Assembly (NCBI GenBank): GCA_043804635.1 | Contig: JAZDIU010000085.1 | Span: forward strand, 1 to 64,000 | Source of the DNA: JAZDIU01 sp043804635 | GTDB taxonomy: Bacteria > Chloroflexota > Dehalococcoidia > Dehalococcoidales > UBA2162 | Reading direction: 5' to 3' | DNA: 64,000 bases | Shown here: positions 33,500 to 42,206 of the stretch, one piece after another | Layout: each line of letters opens with the position of its first letter | Position numbering within the stretch: position 1 is the stretch's first letter | Made by a program: the position numbers and the translations under genes | The notes under the pieces: generated by a model | Database searches by the model: none | What the model saw: only the letters and a program-made list of their open reading frames with translations | Told to the model about the DNA's origin: nothing

Positions 33500-33544
33500 A
33501 GATTCCCCCTATTTAGGACGGCACCTGATTGTGAAGGAAGGTAG

Positions 33545-34327
33545 TTAGCGAGATGCCGGTCCCTTAATTTTCTTCTGACCGCCGGTCTTTTGTCCAAATG
33601 ACGGCAGTTTCAATCCACCCCATCCCGTAACGAAATATTGCATAACGATACTGATAATATTAGAAATTACCCAGTAAAGAGCTAAACCGCTCGGAAATTG
33701 TAAGGTAAGATATGCAAACATTAATGGCATTATCCAGAGCATCATCTGTGCCTGCTGTTGCTGCCTGGGGTCGGCGTTGGGTAGCATTGTCATTTTCTGC
33801 TGTATCCACATAGTGACCCCAACCAGAATAGGCAGAATTAGCCAGGCGTCGGGCATAGCTAAATCTAACCATAGGAATTTTCCATCCAGAGGAACTGTGG
33901 AAAAGACCAGCGACCACGAGGAGTAAAGGTGGCGGGAAAGGTTCAGAAAATCCTCTGGTGCTATGGCTGAAACGCGAATAATTGCCTGGTACAGGGCTAT
34001 CCAGATTGGCATCTGAATTATCATCGGCCCCAGACAGCCGGTCGGGCTCATTCCGGCTTCCTTATATAGCCGCATCTGCTCACGGGCTAGCTGTTGTTTA
34101 TCCCGGCCGTACTTCTTCTGAAGTTCAGCCATCTTAGGCTGGATTGATTGCATAGCCTTGGATGATTGAAGTTGCTTAAACGTAAGGGGATACATTAAAG
34201 CCCGGATGACAATGGTGAGAACAATGATGGCTAAGCCGAAGTTGCTCCACAAATAATGGGAAACAACGATAAGGACGTTTATCAGCGGAGAGAGAATAAT
34301 TAAGTCCCAGATTTCTCCGATTCCCAA
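33545..34327 (-). CDS. yidC: Membrane protein insertase YidC/Oxa1
   Basis: The 260-residue protein has five membrane segments and the Oxa1 core: NFGLAIIVLTIVIRALMYPLTFKQLQSSKAMQSIQPKMAELQKKYGRDKQQLAREQMRLYKEAGMSPTGCLGPMIIQMPIWIALYQ. The conserved Arg in the groove is in TIVIRALMYPL. It lacks the periplasmic domain of Gram-negative YidC, as in Gram-positive types. It inserts membrane proteins with or without Sec. Confidence 0.95.
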   Translation of the reverse strand: MGIGEIWDLIILSPLINVLIVVSHYLWSNFGLAIIVLTIVIRALMYPLTFKQLQSSKAMQSIQPKMAELQKKYGRDKQQLAREQMRLYKEAGMSPTGCLGPMIIQMPIWIALYQAIIRVSAIAPEDFLNLSRHLYSSWSLVFSTVPLDGKFLWLDLAMPDAWLILPILVGVTMWIQQKMTMLPNADPRQQQQAQMMLWIMPLMFAYLTLQFPSGLALYWVISNIISIVMQYFVTGWGGLKLPSFGQKTGGQKKIKGPASR

Positions 34328-34372
34328 GCTCTTACCTCACTTACTACTTAATATGGTTAAATCACAGGAAAA

Positions 34373-35506
34373 TTACTTGAGGGCAAATTCTTTTATCGCC
34401 CCCGACACAGCATCCACCGCATAGAGCGTATCTTTAGCCGTATGAACGTAGACAGTATTACCACCTACTCCAAGCGCAGCGAAAATTTGTCCCCCCGGAT
34501 TAGCTAGCTGCTTCTTCTCATTACCAATAATGTTCAAACCGTAAACGAATCCGGCTTCGGTAGCCACCACGACCCGATTGCCGGCGACAACGGGTGAAGA
34601 GCTGATGGGGCTGCTCAAGTCAAACTCACCGAGCTTAGTCCCGTTTTCAGCGTTCAGGACATAGACTCTGCCATCGAGATTTGCAGCATAAATGGCGCCA
34701 TCGAAAACCACCGGTTTAGCCCAGAACCAGTTTTCCGCTTTGAATTTCCATTTAAGACTGCCGTCAGCGGCATTAACCGCATAGAAATTACGGTCGAAAG
34801 AGCCGATGTAGACCGTGCCGTTATAGACGAGAGGCGTTGCCACATTGGCGCCTTCGGTCTTGAATTCCCATTTTTTACTGCCGTCAGCAGTATTTAGCGC
34901 GTAAAGTTTATCGTTAAAAGAGCCGATATACAGGGTGTTGCTATCGATAGCCGGCGTAGACCAAATCTTATCTCTGGCATCGAAGACCCATTCCTCGTAG
35001 CCGTCCGCTACGGTCAGGGCGTACACTTTTCCGCCGGTAGTCCCGAAATATAATTTGTCCTGAGCGATAACCGGACTGCCGATTATGGCTCCCAGCAGGC
35101 TGTTTTGGCGGGGGTAGACCCACTTCGGTTCGTCCCGGCCCACATGGAAAGCGTGAATCATACCGCGCTCGCCGCCTCCGATGCGGAAGTAGCTGCCGAT
35201 GTAGACCAGATTATCGCTCACCGCCGGAGAGCCATAAATAGCTAAATTGGGCGATGATGATGCACAACCGAAGCCCCCAGACGTCTTTTCGGAGGTTGTT
35301 ACCCCCACTACCCACGAACGGCTTCCCTGCATATCGAAAGCAACGAGACGGCTGTCCATAGAACCGATAAACAGCTTATCGCCGGATACTGTTCCGCCAG
35401 ACCATCCCCTGGGTACAGCGCCGGTATTTGCACAACCCACCACACTTATCCCAACCAGCATCACGGCAACCAGTAGAAGCAATATCCAGTTAAACTTCTT
35501 CTTCAA
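34373..35506 (-). CDS. PQQ-repeat beta-propeller lipoprotein (BamB-like)
   Basis: The 377-residue protein has a lipobox at Cys25 (VVGC) and about seven to eight PQQ-like blades, each with a motif like AxDGSxKWxF and VYxGSxDxxxYALNAxDG. PQQ-like propellers are structural scaffolds and need not bind PQQ. It lies between yidD and yidC, where no such gene is normally found. In Gram-negatives BamB assists outer-membrane assembly; here, in a cell probably without that system, it may assist membrane-protein insertion (inference). Confidence 0.88.
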   Translation of the reverse strand: MKKKFNWILLLLVAVMLVGISVVGCANTGAVPRGWSGGTVSGDKLFIGSMDSRLVAFDMQGSRSWVVGVTTSEKTSGGFGCASSSPNLAIYGSPAVSDNLVYIGSYFRIGGGERGMIHAFHVGRDEPKWVYPRQNSLLGAIIGSPVIAQDKLYFGTTGGKVYALTVADGYEEWVFDARDKIWSTPAIDSNTLYIGSFNDKLYALNTADGSKKWEFKTEGANVATPLVYNGTVYIGSFDRNFYAVNAADGSLKWKFKAENWFWAKPVVFDGAIYAANLDGRVYVLNAENGTKLGEFDLSSPISSSPVVAGNRVVVATEAGFVYGLNIIGNEKKQLANPGGQIFAALGVGGNTVYVHTAKDTLYAVDAVSGAIKEFALK

Positions 35507-35534
35507 TTATCGATTTACTCCAGCAAGAATATAT

Positions 35535-35744
35535 TCAAGGAACTGGGTCGTAACCTCCCGGATGCAATGGGTGACACCGAGCGAGTCTTTTCACTCCCAG
35601 CCAGATACCTTTCAAAAGACCATAACGGGCAACGCTTTCATAGGTATATTGAGAACAAGTCGGCACAAAACGGCAGGACGGCGGTTTGACCTGGGAAAGG
35701 GTCGATTGATAAATCTTGATTAATTCCAGTGCAACCTTTTTCAT
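35535..35744 (-). CDS. yidD: Membrane protein insertion efficiency factor YidD
   Basis: The 69-residue protein has the family pattern LIKIYQSTLSQVKPPSCRFVPTCSQYTYESVARYGLLKGIWLGVKRLARCHPLHPGGYDPVP, with three Cys and the CHP motif. It sits between rnpA and yidC/PQQ as in most bacteria. The 35507-35534 gap holds only the end of the upstream gene's context. Confidence 0.95.
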   Translation of the reverse strand: MKKVALELIKIYQSTLSQVKPPSCRFVPTCSQYTYESVARYGLLKGIWLGVKRLARCHPLHPGGYDPVP

Positions 35745-35749
35745 TTATC

Positions 35750-36091
35750 TTAGTTAAGCGGGGTTTCGAGGAATCCCGCTTTTTTTAACAAATTCTCAAT
35801 AATACTCTTAAGCTCGGCATATTTGGCCGTAGCCGCCGCCTGACGAGCGATAAATACGATGTCCCAGCCAGCTTTTATCGGCAACTGCCGTGTGATTTCA
35901 CGGAGGCGGCGTTTTACTTTGTTCCTGACTACCGCTGTCCCGATTCGCCGGCTAACTGAGAAGCCATACCGTGAAAAACCTATGGAATTCGGTAAAGTTC
36001 TTACCACTACCAGACCGGATGCCCAGGAACTACCTCCGGTATAAACTGATGTATACTGTCCCGGTTTGGTAAGGTATTCTTTACCTCTCAC
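35750..36091 (-). CDS. rnpA: Ribonuclease P protein component
   Basis: The 113-residue protein has the RnpA core: GFSVSRRIGTAVVRNKVKRRLREI, the RNA-binding RNR motif region, and AGWDIVFIARQAAATAKY. It is full length and 5 bp upstream of yidD and 1 bp downstream of rpmH. ATG 36091 is taken. Confidence 0.95.
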   Translation of the reverse strand: MRGKEYLTKPGQYTSVYTGGSSWASGLVVVRTLPNSIGFSRYGFSVSRRIGTAVVRNKVKRRLREITRQLPIKAGWDIVFIARQAAATAKYAELKSIIENLLKKAGFLETPLN

Positions 36092-36092
36092 A

Positions 36093-36233
36093 TTAGACGA
36101 CGGTCGCCTTCCAGCGGCCCTTGAGCCGTCTCGCTTTCAGGACGTCTCGTCCCCCTCGAGTGCTCATCCTCTTTAAAAAACCATGCTCACGCTTCCGTGG
36201 AATTTTTTTCGGTTGATAAGTCCTCTTTGGCAC
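36093..36233 (-). CDS. rpmH: Ribosomal protein bL34
   Basis: The protein has 46 residues: KRTYQPKKIPRKREHGF and STRGGRDVLKARRLKGR are diagnostic. The start is GTG at 36233 with GGGGGAG six bases before; an ORF reading from 36275 adds a non-conserved extension and is rejected. It is followed by rnpA with one base between. Confidence 0.95.
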   Translation of the reverse strand: MPKRTYQPKKIPRKREHGFLKRMSTRGGRDVLKARRLKGRWKATVV

Positions 36234-36284
36234 TTTAACTCCCCCCTGAGAAATAAAAAGGAGAATAGCCTGCAATTAGGCGGG

Positions 36285-36623
36285 TTATTCGCTCCTGCTT
36301 AAAGCCTGTACCCTGAATGTATGAATCGTCGTATAGGGTAATAGAGCTATCTGTCGAGCCCTTTTGATAGCAATTGCCAGGGTGCGCTGGTGTCTGGCGC
36401 ATGTCCCACTTTTCCGGCGTGGCTCTATTTTACCTGAATCAGATATAAACGCTCTTAGCTTATCGGGGTCCTTATAATCGATTACGGCAGTCTTGACTGC
36501 ACAAAACGGGCAGACGCGCCGTTTTGGAGCAAATCTTGCCCCGCCTCTTCCCGCACCAACTTTCGAATCAGCCGATCTGGCCGGTCTTTTATTTTCGGTT
36601 CTATTTTCCATTCTTCTTTCCAT
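36285..36623 (-). CDS. rpsR: Ribosomal protein bS18
   Basis: The 112-residue protein has a long basic N-terminal tail (about 1-34) and then the S18 core (residues about 35-108): RRVCPFCAVKT, IDYKDPDKLRAFISDSGKIEPRRKSGTCARHQRTLAIAIKRARQIALLPYT. Its four Cys are a C+ (zinc-binding) type. The start may be ATG 36623 or ATG 36611, as both lack a clean ribosome site. It lies 9 bp from ssb. Confidence 0.95.
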   Translation of the reverse strand: MERRMENRTENKRPARSADSKVGAGRGGARFAPKRRVCPFCAVKTAVIDYKDPDKLRAFISDSGKIEPRRKSGTCARHQRTLAIAIKRARQIALLPYTTIHTFRVQALSRSE

Positions 36624-36632
36624 TCCTCACCG

Positions 36633-37034
36633 TTAAAACGGGATATCTCCCGGTTCTAATTCGCCGCCGCCTTCCTCTGGCTCTTCGGTCATAGCGGCCG
36701 CAGCTTGTTTATCGAGAAACCTAACGCTATTGGCAACTACTTCGTTTCGGGAATGTTTTTGCCCGTCCTGGCTTTCCCAGGTGTGTGTCCTGAGTCTACC
36801 CTCGACATAAACGAGTCTGCCTTTGTTCAAGAATTGATTACATTGTTCAGCCAGTTTTCCCCATGCGACTACAGTAAACCATTCCGTTTCTTCTCGGCGC
36901 TCACCGGCGGCGGTAGTGTACCGCCAGTTGGTGGCGACAGGAAAGGAAGTTACCGGTTTGCCGCCCGGAGTAAAACGCATCTCTGGTTCGGCACCAAGAT
37001 TGCCGATTAATATCATTTTATTCAGACTGACCAT
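36633..37034 (-). CDS. ssb: Single-stranded DNA-binding protein
   Basis: The 133-residue protein has the OB-fold core LNKMILIGNLGAEPEMRFTPGGKPVTSFPVATNWRY, the WFTVVAWGKLAEQCNQFLNKGRLVYVEGRLRT segment and the acidic C-terminal tip GGGELEPGDIPF, which binds partner proteins (here ending in IPF). It protects ssDNA in replication and repair. Confidence 0.95.
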   Translation of the reverse strand: MVSLNKMILIGNLGAEPEMRFTPGGKPVTSFPVATNWRYTTAAGERREETEWFTVVAWGKLAEQCNQFLNKGRLVYVEGRLRTHTWESQDGQKHSRNEVVANSVRFLDKQAAAAMTEEPEEGGGELEPGDIPF

Positions 37035-37059
37035 AGGCTTTTAAAGGCTCCTCTTACTT

Positions 37060-37368
37060 TCACGCTTCCACTTTTATGAGTAAATGGCGAAGAATGTTTT
37101 CAGAAATCGCCAGCTCTTTTTCCAGTTCTTTGCCTGAAGCCGGCTTCATCTTGAACTTAGCCAGAACATAATTACCTTCTGCATAATGCTTGATGGGATA
37201 GGCTAATCTTTTCTTGCCGCGTCGTTCTATCTCGGAAACAGTACCCGCCCGGTTTGTTATTATCCGGTTAATATTCTCTACAGCAGCATCCAGTTTCTCC
37301 GCATCAAACTCCGGTTTGATAACTACCATCATCTCATAATCGATTAACTCGCTAGCTTCGTTGGGCAC
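37060..37368 (-). CDS. rpsF: Ribosomal protein bS6
   Basis: The 102-residue protein has YEMMVVIKPEFDAEKLDAAVENINRII, IERRGKKRLAYPIKHYAEGNYVLAKFKM and the C-terminal helix ELAISENILRHLLIKVE. It is the first gene of the rpsF-ssb-rpsR unit with a promoter at 37397. rpsR then leads into rpmH-rnpA without a clear break. Confidence 0.96.
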   Translation of the reverse strand: MPNEASELIDYEMMVVIKPEFDAEKLDAAVENINRIITNRAGTVSEIERRGKKRLAYPIKHYAEGNYVLAKFKMKPASGKELEKELAISENILRHLLIKVEA

Positions 37369-37396
37369 TTCTAACTCTCCAAAACGGTTTTACTGG

Positions 37397-37426
37397 ATTA
37401 TAACACACAAAAGGAATGATTGCCAA
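37397..37426 (-). promoter_or_regulatory. Promoter of the rpsF operon
   Basis: On the minus strand TTGGCA (37421-37426), 18 bp, TATAAT (37397-37402) with an upstream TG (extended -10). It lies about 30 bp before the rpsF start. Confidence 0.7.
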
Positions 37427-37440
37427 CACCAGCTATGCTG

Positions 37441-37505
37441 AACTAAATCCGAAGCACGAAATTCGAAACCCGAAACAAATGGTTATGATTTCAGATTACG
37501 AATTT
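37441..37505. repeat. CGAA-type dispersed repeat
   Basis: AAATCCGAAGCACGAAATTCG plus CCCGAAACAAATGG, then TCAGATTACGAATTTAATTCG. The same words occur at 2740, 28786 and 52420-52515. No gene. Confidence 0.6.
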
Positions 37506-38059
37506 AATTCGAGCCTCATCAGGGAGTAAGTACCATTTCCCCATTTCTTTGGTTTGACTAGCTTGAAGCCGTTTTCAAGGTAAAGTATGGTAGGCCCCGA
37601 AGCATTACTGGTTGAATCGTCTCGCGAGTAGGTTTCCAGAGCCTGATAGCCCTTTTCTCTCAAATCTTCGATTACGGCTTTGAGCAGTTTCGTGCCCAAT
37701 CCTTTACCCTGATAAGCCTGGTTGATATAAAGGCACGAAATTAAAATTCCCTCTGGGTCCGGGGGAAATAGCTCCCGGGAGTATTCGGTAATCTTGTTGA
37801 AAAATTTAGGGGGAGCATATTGAACGAATCCAGCCGCCTTGCCATCGACGTAAAGGATTTTGCCGCAGGTGCCGAACTTCCGACCTGTCTTTTCGAACCA
37901 GCCCTGCTTGATTTCAATGGCTTCGGATTCTGAGACCATCGGTTTATCTCCCTCGTCTTTGCCGGATTTTTCCGGTGCTTCCCAGTAGAGACAGCTCTGG
38001 CAGGGAGCAAGTAATTCTTTAAAAGTATGCTCGTTAATATCTTTGATTGCTATTTTCAA
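37496..38059 (-). CDS. GNAT-family acetyltransferase
   Basis: The 187-residue protein has the acetyl-CoA motif ISCLYINQAYQGKGLGTKLLKAVIEDLREKGYQALETYSRD (Q-x2-G-x-G motif). Two Cys (SCLYWEAPEK) near the N-terminus are unusual. The substrate is unknown. It lies 13 bp from the pseudogene's C-terminal fragment on the same strand. Confidence 0.88.
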   Translation of the reverse strand: MKIAIKDINEHTFKELLAPCQSCLYWEAPEKSGKDEGDKPMVSESEAIEIKQGWFEKTGRKFGTCGKILYVDGKAAGFVQYAPPKFFNKITEYSRELFPPDPEGILISCLYINQAYQGKGLGTKLLKAVIEDLREKGYQALETYSRDDSTSNASGPTILYLENGFKLVKPKKWGNGTYSLMRLELNS

Positions 38060-38072
38060 ATATACGACTCCG

Positions 38073-39674
38073 CTAGCTCAAAATATTTTCGGGCAACATT
38101 AGAACCCTTGTTTTTTCATCTGACAGAATATGGGGGTCGTCGAGCTTAAAGCCTTCAACCTTGCCTCTAACATAAGCTCTGTAGCACTTGTAGAAATTGA
38201 GTAATTTAGAAATGGTTTTGTCTTTGCTGAAATCGATGTAAGCTTCAAAGAAGTTGCGGGAGAGGTTGGAATGTCCATAGTGGTCTAAGTCCATCGCCAG
38301 AAAGGCAATCTCCGAAGCCACATCGCAATAGCGGAAGCGGTCGTTGAACTCGATGCAATCGTAAATGCAGATACCATCGGCTTGCCCTGAGTTTATTGAA
38401 GGGGTAAAACAGATGTGAGGAGCATGAAGGTCGCCGTGGCAGTCTCTTATCTTGCCACCGTCTACGCGCCGTCGAAACAGGGGAGCGTTGTCTTTGATAA
38501 AATTCCGGGTATAATTCGCAATGCTCTGATAGCTTTCCCGGGAGACAGTCCTGCCGACATATTTATCGGTCTGGCTGAAGTTTTCCTCTGTATTCTGAGT
38601 GATGGTAGCCAGTTCGCCGAAGGCGCTGATAGCGGCGTTAGTTTCCGCCTTTTTATGGAAATCCGCTAGCTTCTGAGCAACTTTCGTTAACATTTCCGGC
38701 GATACATTATTTCGAGCCAGCAGGACGTCCATCATCCCCTCTTTAGGAAGGCGGCGCATCTTCACCGCATATTCCATAATTTCCCCCTTGCCGGCTAATA
38801 AAATGTCCTGCTTGTCTTTAGTGATTGGGACTACTCCTAAATAGGCATCGGGGGCTTTGCCCTAGAAGTCGTAATTTTCGAGGACTTTCGGGGCAACTGC
38901 CATTTTTGCCTCAGAAGTCCAGAAAGTCGGCTCAAGCCCTAGTTCGTAAATAGATTGTATCAGGACACAGATATTATGGCAAAGAACCTTACATAGAACC
39001 TCATTAACCTGAGCGATAGGCATCTTTGCTTTAACCGAAGCTCCGAATTTTGCCTTTATCATACTGAAAGCAGTCTCGATGTTAGACCGCTTATGATAAT
39101 GAGCCAAGAAGGCATCCCGATTGAAGTTGTAGTAATGCACATTCGATTCCAGAGACCATCGAACTTATGATGATGGTCGCCCATTCCAGTCGAATTAACT
39201 TTGAACGGGATATAAGCCACACCGCCTACTGCTTGCACAGTATGGAGATTACGCCTGTCAGTGTAAGCTTTGTCAGCCGATACCTCATTGATATTAAAAG
39301 TTTCGGCTGTTTTGTTTACCAGTGGAATGAATTGGAGATTATCAGAGGACTCAAACGGAGTAGCTTCTACACTGATAACAACGTGAGTCTTAACACCGCA
39401 CATAAGGTGAGTCTTTACCCAAGTCTGCTTACTGCGTTCCTTGCCGTATTTGTGGTCGAACCAGCGAGCGTATGTGCTGGCAGAAATAGCGGCGCTGGTC
39501 TAGGGTAGAATAATCCAGATAGCCCAAGTTTACCGGCTTCTTTACCTTGTAAACGTAATTGCCTGCCAGAAAAATAAAGGACATCTGGGTTTGCATCAGC
39601 TCTACCTGTTCGGGAGCTTCGGGGTATAGCTTGGGATTCAACAATGCTTGAACAAGCTCCGGTAGCTCTGGCAT
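38073..39674 (-). pseudogene. Aminoglycoside phosphotransferase-like kinase gene (COG2187 type), interrupted
   Basis: The N-terminal piece starts at ATG 39674 (MPELPELVQALLNPKLYP, then FLAGNYVYKVKKPVNLGYLDYSTLDQRRYFCQ). It breaks off at about 39484. The C-terminal piece resumes at about 38862 in frame as APDAYLGVVPITKDKQDILLAGKGE, continuing through IMEYAVKMRRLP to 38073, with the catalytic HGDLHAPHICF and IYDCIEFNDRFRYCDVA motifs. Between them is a transposase fragment (about 620 bp). The two halves match one gene in which roughly ten codons were lost at the break. It follows the THEP1 gene by 6 bp and was once part of that operon. Confidence 0.88.
38863..39483 (-). mobile_element. Truncated, frameshifted DDE transposase fragment (IS4-like)
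   Basis: Two overlapping readings (39483-39059 and 39140-38863) make one transposase C-terminal half. It begins near STYARWFDHKYGKERSKQTW, shows SADKAYTDRRNLHTVQ, and, after a 1-2 nt frameshift near 39140, YHKRSNIETAFSMIKAKFG, the Y-R-E-K signature of the IS4 group. The N-terminal half with the first catalytic Asp is missing, and no terminal inverted repeats are seen. It is a dead fragment, not a functional IS. Confidence 0.85.
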
Positions 39675-39680
39675 TATTTC

Positions 39681-40205
39681 TTACCTCTCTGCGGCTTCCA
39701 GCCATTTTAGTAACTCTTGAAGCACTTCTGGCTGATTGTTTCTGGTTACAGTAATCAGGTTTACCTGCGGTTTTTGTTTGATGGCATCGGCGAAGGGATT
39801 AGGGTTGAGCATTATGGTACCCAGAGTTTTTTTACCGCTCTCAAGCAGCTCAAGAACGGTCTTTTTGAAACTGGCGGAAAACAGTTCCATCTTACCGATT
39901 TCATCGATGACGATTAAATCACTTTGCCCGGCGGCACGTTCCAGTGCTGAAACACCGACCCTGTCCAGAGCATCAAGGTCGACTCCATATTTGCTCACCC
40001 GGTAGGGACTCCGGATATTTATGTGAGCCAGTATTACTTCCTCACCTTCGAGAGTAATCAGCTTGAAGCCCTCTCTTACACCGCGGCTTCTAATTTCTTC
40101 GGTGTAGAAACCGCCGGCTTTACCCTTCATCCGGGCGATTGCTTGTTTGATGAGGCTGGTCTTGCCGGTGCCGGGACGTCCGGTAAGCAGATGGACCTGC
40201 TTCAT
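39681..40205 (-). CDS. THEP1-family nucleoside-triphosphatase
   Basis: The 174-residue P-loop NTPase has Walker A TGRPGTGKTSL (residues about 8-18) and Walker B DLIVIDEIGKMELFSASFK. The pattern GGFYTEEIRSRGVREGFKLITL is diagnostic for THEP1. The family hydrolyses NTPs and is near kinase genes in many genomes, here directly upstream of the broken kinase. Confidence 0.92.
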   Translation of the reverse strand: MKQVHLLTGRPGTGKTSLIKQAIARMKGKAGGFYTEEIRSRGVREGFKLITLEGEEVILAHINIRSPYRVSKYGVDLDALDRVGVSALERAAGQSDLIVIDEIGKMELFSASFKKTVLELLESGKKTLGTIMLNPNPFADAIKQKPQVNLITVTRNNQPEVLQELLKWLEAAER

Positions 40206-40229
40206 ATTTTACCACTCTGGATTGGGTGA

Positions 40230-40328
40230 CTATTTTTCGGAAGCGGTCGGTTCGGCTTTCCGCTTTAATTCCAGCTTCTTTACCTTGCGGCGGTGTTTGT
40301 TGACAGCTACTCTTCTTGCTTTATTCAT
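40230..40328 (-). CDS. Very small basic protein, 32 residues
   Basis: ATG at 40328, stop TAG at 40230-40232: MNKARRVAVNKHRRKVKKL followed by a basic tail ending TASEK. About 40 per cent Lys/Arg. Such composition is typical of small ribosomal or ribosome-associated proteins such as bS22/COX24-type; this is a composition-based guess. A poor AGAAAAG ribosome site precedes it. It lies 24 bp upstream of the THEP1 start on the same strand. Confidence 0.5.
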   Translation of the reverse strand: MNKARRVAVNKHRRKVKKLELKRKAEPTASEK

Positions 40329-40415
40329 CTTTTCTAATATACCTTATGTCGATAGTCTATGTCCATTAAAAGGGGGCGAATAACTTCTTAGATAACCCTT
40401 GGGGCAGCAATGTCT

Positions 40416-41639
40416 TTATAGAATCGTTTTTTCATTTCTAAGACGGGCGATGTTATCCTGGCTATAGCCGAGGTCTAGCAGGATTTCCTCAGTGTGCTGA
40501 CCGACCTCTGGGGCTGGAGTCTTAACTACAGCCGGATTCTGGCAGAACTTGACCGGTGTGGTAATTATTTTCATAGTGCCCGCTTTCGGATGAACTACTT
40601 CTGTGATGAACTCATTGACTATAGCTTGCGGGTCGGTAATTACCTCGGCGGGAGTTTGAATTCGACCGTAAATGCACTTGTGTTCTTTAAAGCGCTTTTC
40701 CCATTCTGCTAAATTTTTCTGAGCGAAAACTTCGTCCAGGATACAAATCAACTCCCGGCAATTGTGCTCTCGTGCTTCCATGCTATTAAAACGGGGGTCG
40801 TTTTCCAGTTCTGGTTTCTCTATAGCCCGCAGGAGACTAGGCCAGAGAGCGCTCGATTGAATCATCACCAGTATAAACCACCGGTCATCTCGAGAACGAT
40901 ATATATTAAGTAGAGGATTCAATGCCTGGCTGCGGTCATCTTTAAGCAAGATTTTGCCCATAAGATTACCCTGAATATCGGCTGCCATAGCCCAGACACC
41001 GGAATGATACAGTGAATACTCTATTTTCTGCCCTTTGCCTGTTCTTTGCCGGTATAGCAGGGCGGCTAATATACCGCTGGTAATATGACTGCCAACCATT
41101 CTATCCATCATCCCGGGACGCGGTAAAGGTGGAATACTTCCCACCTCACCGGTCATATGTTGTGCTCCGGTGCGGGCCCAGGCTGCCGAATAATCGAAGC
41201 CCCGCTCTTCTTTATCCGGTCCAGCTGTTCCATAGCCGGTAACAACAGCATAGACAATATCCGGTTTGAGATGACTTACAGTACCATAATCCAGCTTGAA
41301 TTTTTCAAGCACATTCATCTCGTAGTTAGACATAAAAACATCAGATTTTTGAATAAGCTTATAAAGTATATCTCTGCCCGATTCGTTTTTAAGGTCAAGC
41401 GCCAGGCCCTTCTTATTTCTGTTTAATAGAAGGACTTCCCAGTTCACGGCATAATTGTTAATTTTTACTGTTCTTTCAGCACCGCGGATTTTACTGACCT
41501 GCGTCCGTAGGAATTCCCCGGGAAGGGGTTCTACTTTGATAACTTCCGCCCCCCAGTCAGCCATCATCGCACCGGCAGAAGGGACAGCCACGACGTGTCC
41601 CATATCCACTATCTTTATTCCTTCAAGCACACCCGGCAT
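40416..41639 (-). CDS. CaiB/BaiF-type (class III) CoA transferase
   Basis: The 407-residue protein is full length. It has the class III core VLEGIKIVDMGHVVAVPSAGAMMADWGAEVIKVEPLPGEFLR, the catalytic-Asp region around PRPGMMDRMVGSHITSGI, and the C-terminal GQHTEEILLDLGYSQDNIARLR. It moves CoA between carboxylic acids such as aromatic or dicarboxylic acids. It is monocistronic or with the DinB-like gene (19 bp upstream). Confidence 0.93.
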   Translation of the reverse strand: MPGVLEGIKIVDMGHVVAVPSAGAMMADWGAEVIKVEPLPGEFLRTQVSKIRGAERTVKINNYAVNWEVLLLNRNKKGLALDLKNESGRDILYKLIQKSDVFMSNYEMNVLEKFKLDYGTVSHLKPDIVYAVVTGYGTAGPDKEERGFDYSAAWARTGAQHMTGEVGSIPPLPRPGMMDRMVGSHITSGILAALLYRQRTGKGQKIEYSLYHSGVWAMAADIQGNLMGKILLKDDRSQALNPLLNIYRSRDDRWFILVMIQSSALWPSLLRAIEKPELENDPRFNSMEAREHNCRELICILDEVFAQKNLAEWEKRFKEHKCIYGRIQTPAEVITDPQAIVNEFITEVVHPKAGTMKIITTPVKFCQNPAVVKTPAPEVGQHTEEILLDLGYSQDNIARLRNEKTIL

Positions 41640-41658
41640 TTCTTTACTACTCCTAATT

Positions 41659-42144
41659 TCAGCGGTTCTTCCCCCAAGTTCCCATAGCCTGCCTCATTAT
41701 GGCGAATTCTCCCATATGAAATGCGTTATGGTTCGAAACTGTGACGATTTCCCTGAGAAAAATTTCGCCCTCTCCCCAAGGTATTTCGTGATACAAATCG
41801 GTCTTAGGGTTTTTCACCATTTCTTCCAGTTCTTTGAAATCCTTCTCAAACCCGTTAACCGTCTTATTCCAATCGGCCGGTGTGGCTTTCTTACTTTTTC
41901 TGGGCCAGTAGTCATCCGGCCATTTCCGATATACATAATTTGGATTCTTGATGAAATCCAGGATGTCTTCCTGAGCGAGCCTGATATGCTCCAGTAAAGC
42001 CCAGGGAGAATAATCAGCGTTAGGCAATTTTTCATTGATTCTATCAATTGGGAAATCGCGTACTACGTCTTCAAAAGACATATGGGCGTGCTCTCCCGTC
42101 AGAAGAGCTAGCAAATTTTCCAGCAGAATTTTGGCCTGGCTCAT
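41659..42144 (-). CDS. DinB-like four-helix protein
   Basis: The 161-residue protein has the DinB pattern: the first helix with ALLTGEHAHMSFEDVVRDFP, the H-x-R-like metal ligand (LLEHIRLAQEDILDFI) and the C-terminal VSNHNAFHMGEFAIMRQAMG with the His ligands. DinB proteins are metal-binding and some act on thiols such as bacillithiol. The role is unknown. Confidence 0.85.
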   Translation of the reverse strand: MSQAKILLENLLALLTGEHAHMSFEDVVRDFPIDRINEKLPNADYSPWALLEHIRLAQEDILDFIKNPNYVYRKWPDDYWPRKSKKATPADWNKTVNGFEKDFKELEEMVKNPKTDLYHEIPWGEGEIFLREIVTVSNHNAFHMGEFAIMRQAMGTWGKNR

Positions 42145-42206
42145 ATCGTTCTCCTTCGTCAGATTGTGGCGTCATTCTAAAAGTAAATTCAGTAAGGTGT
42201 CAATTT

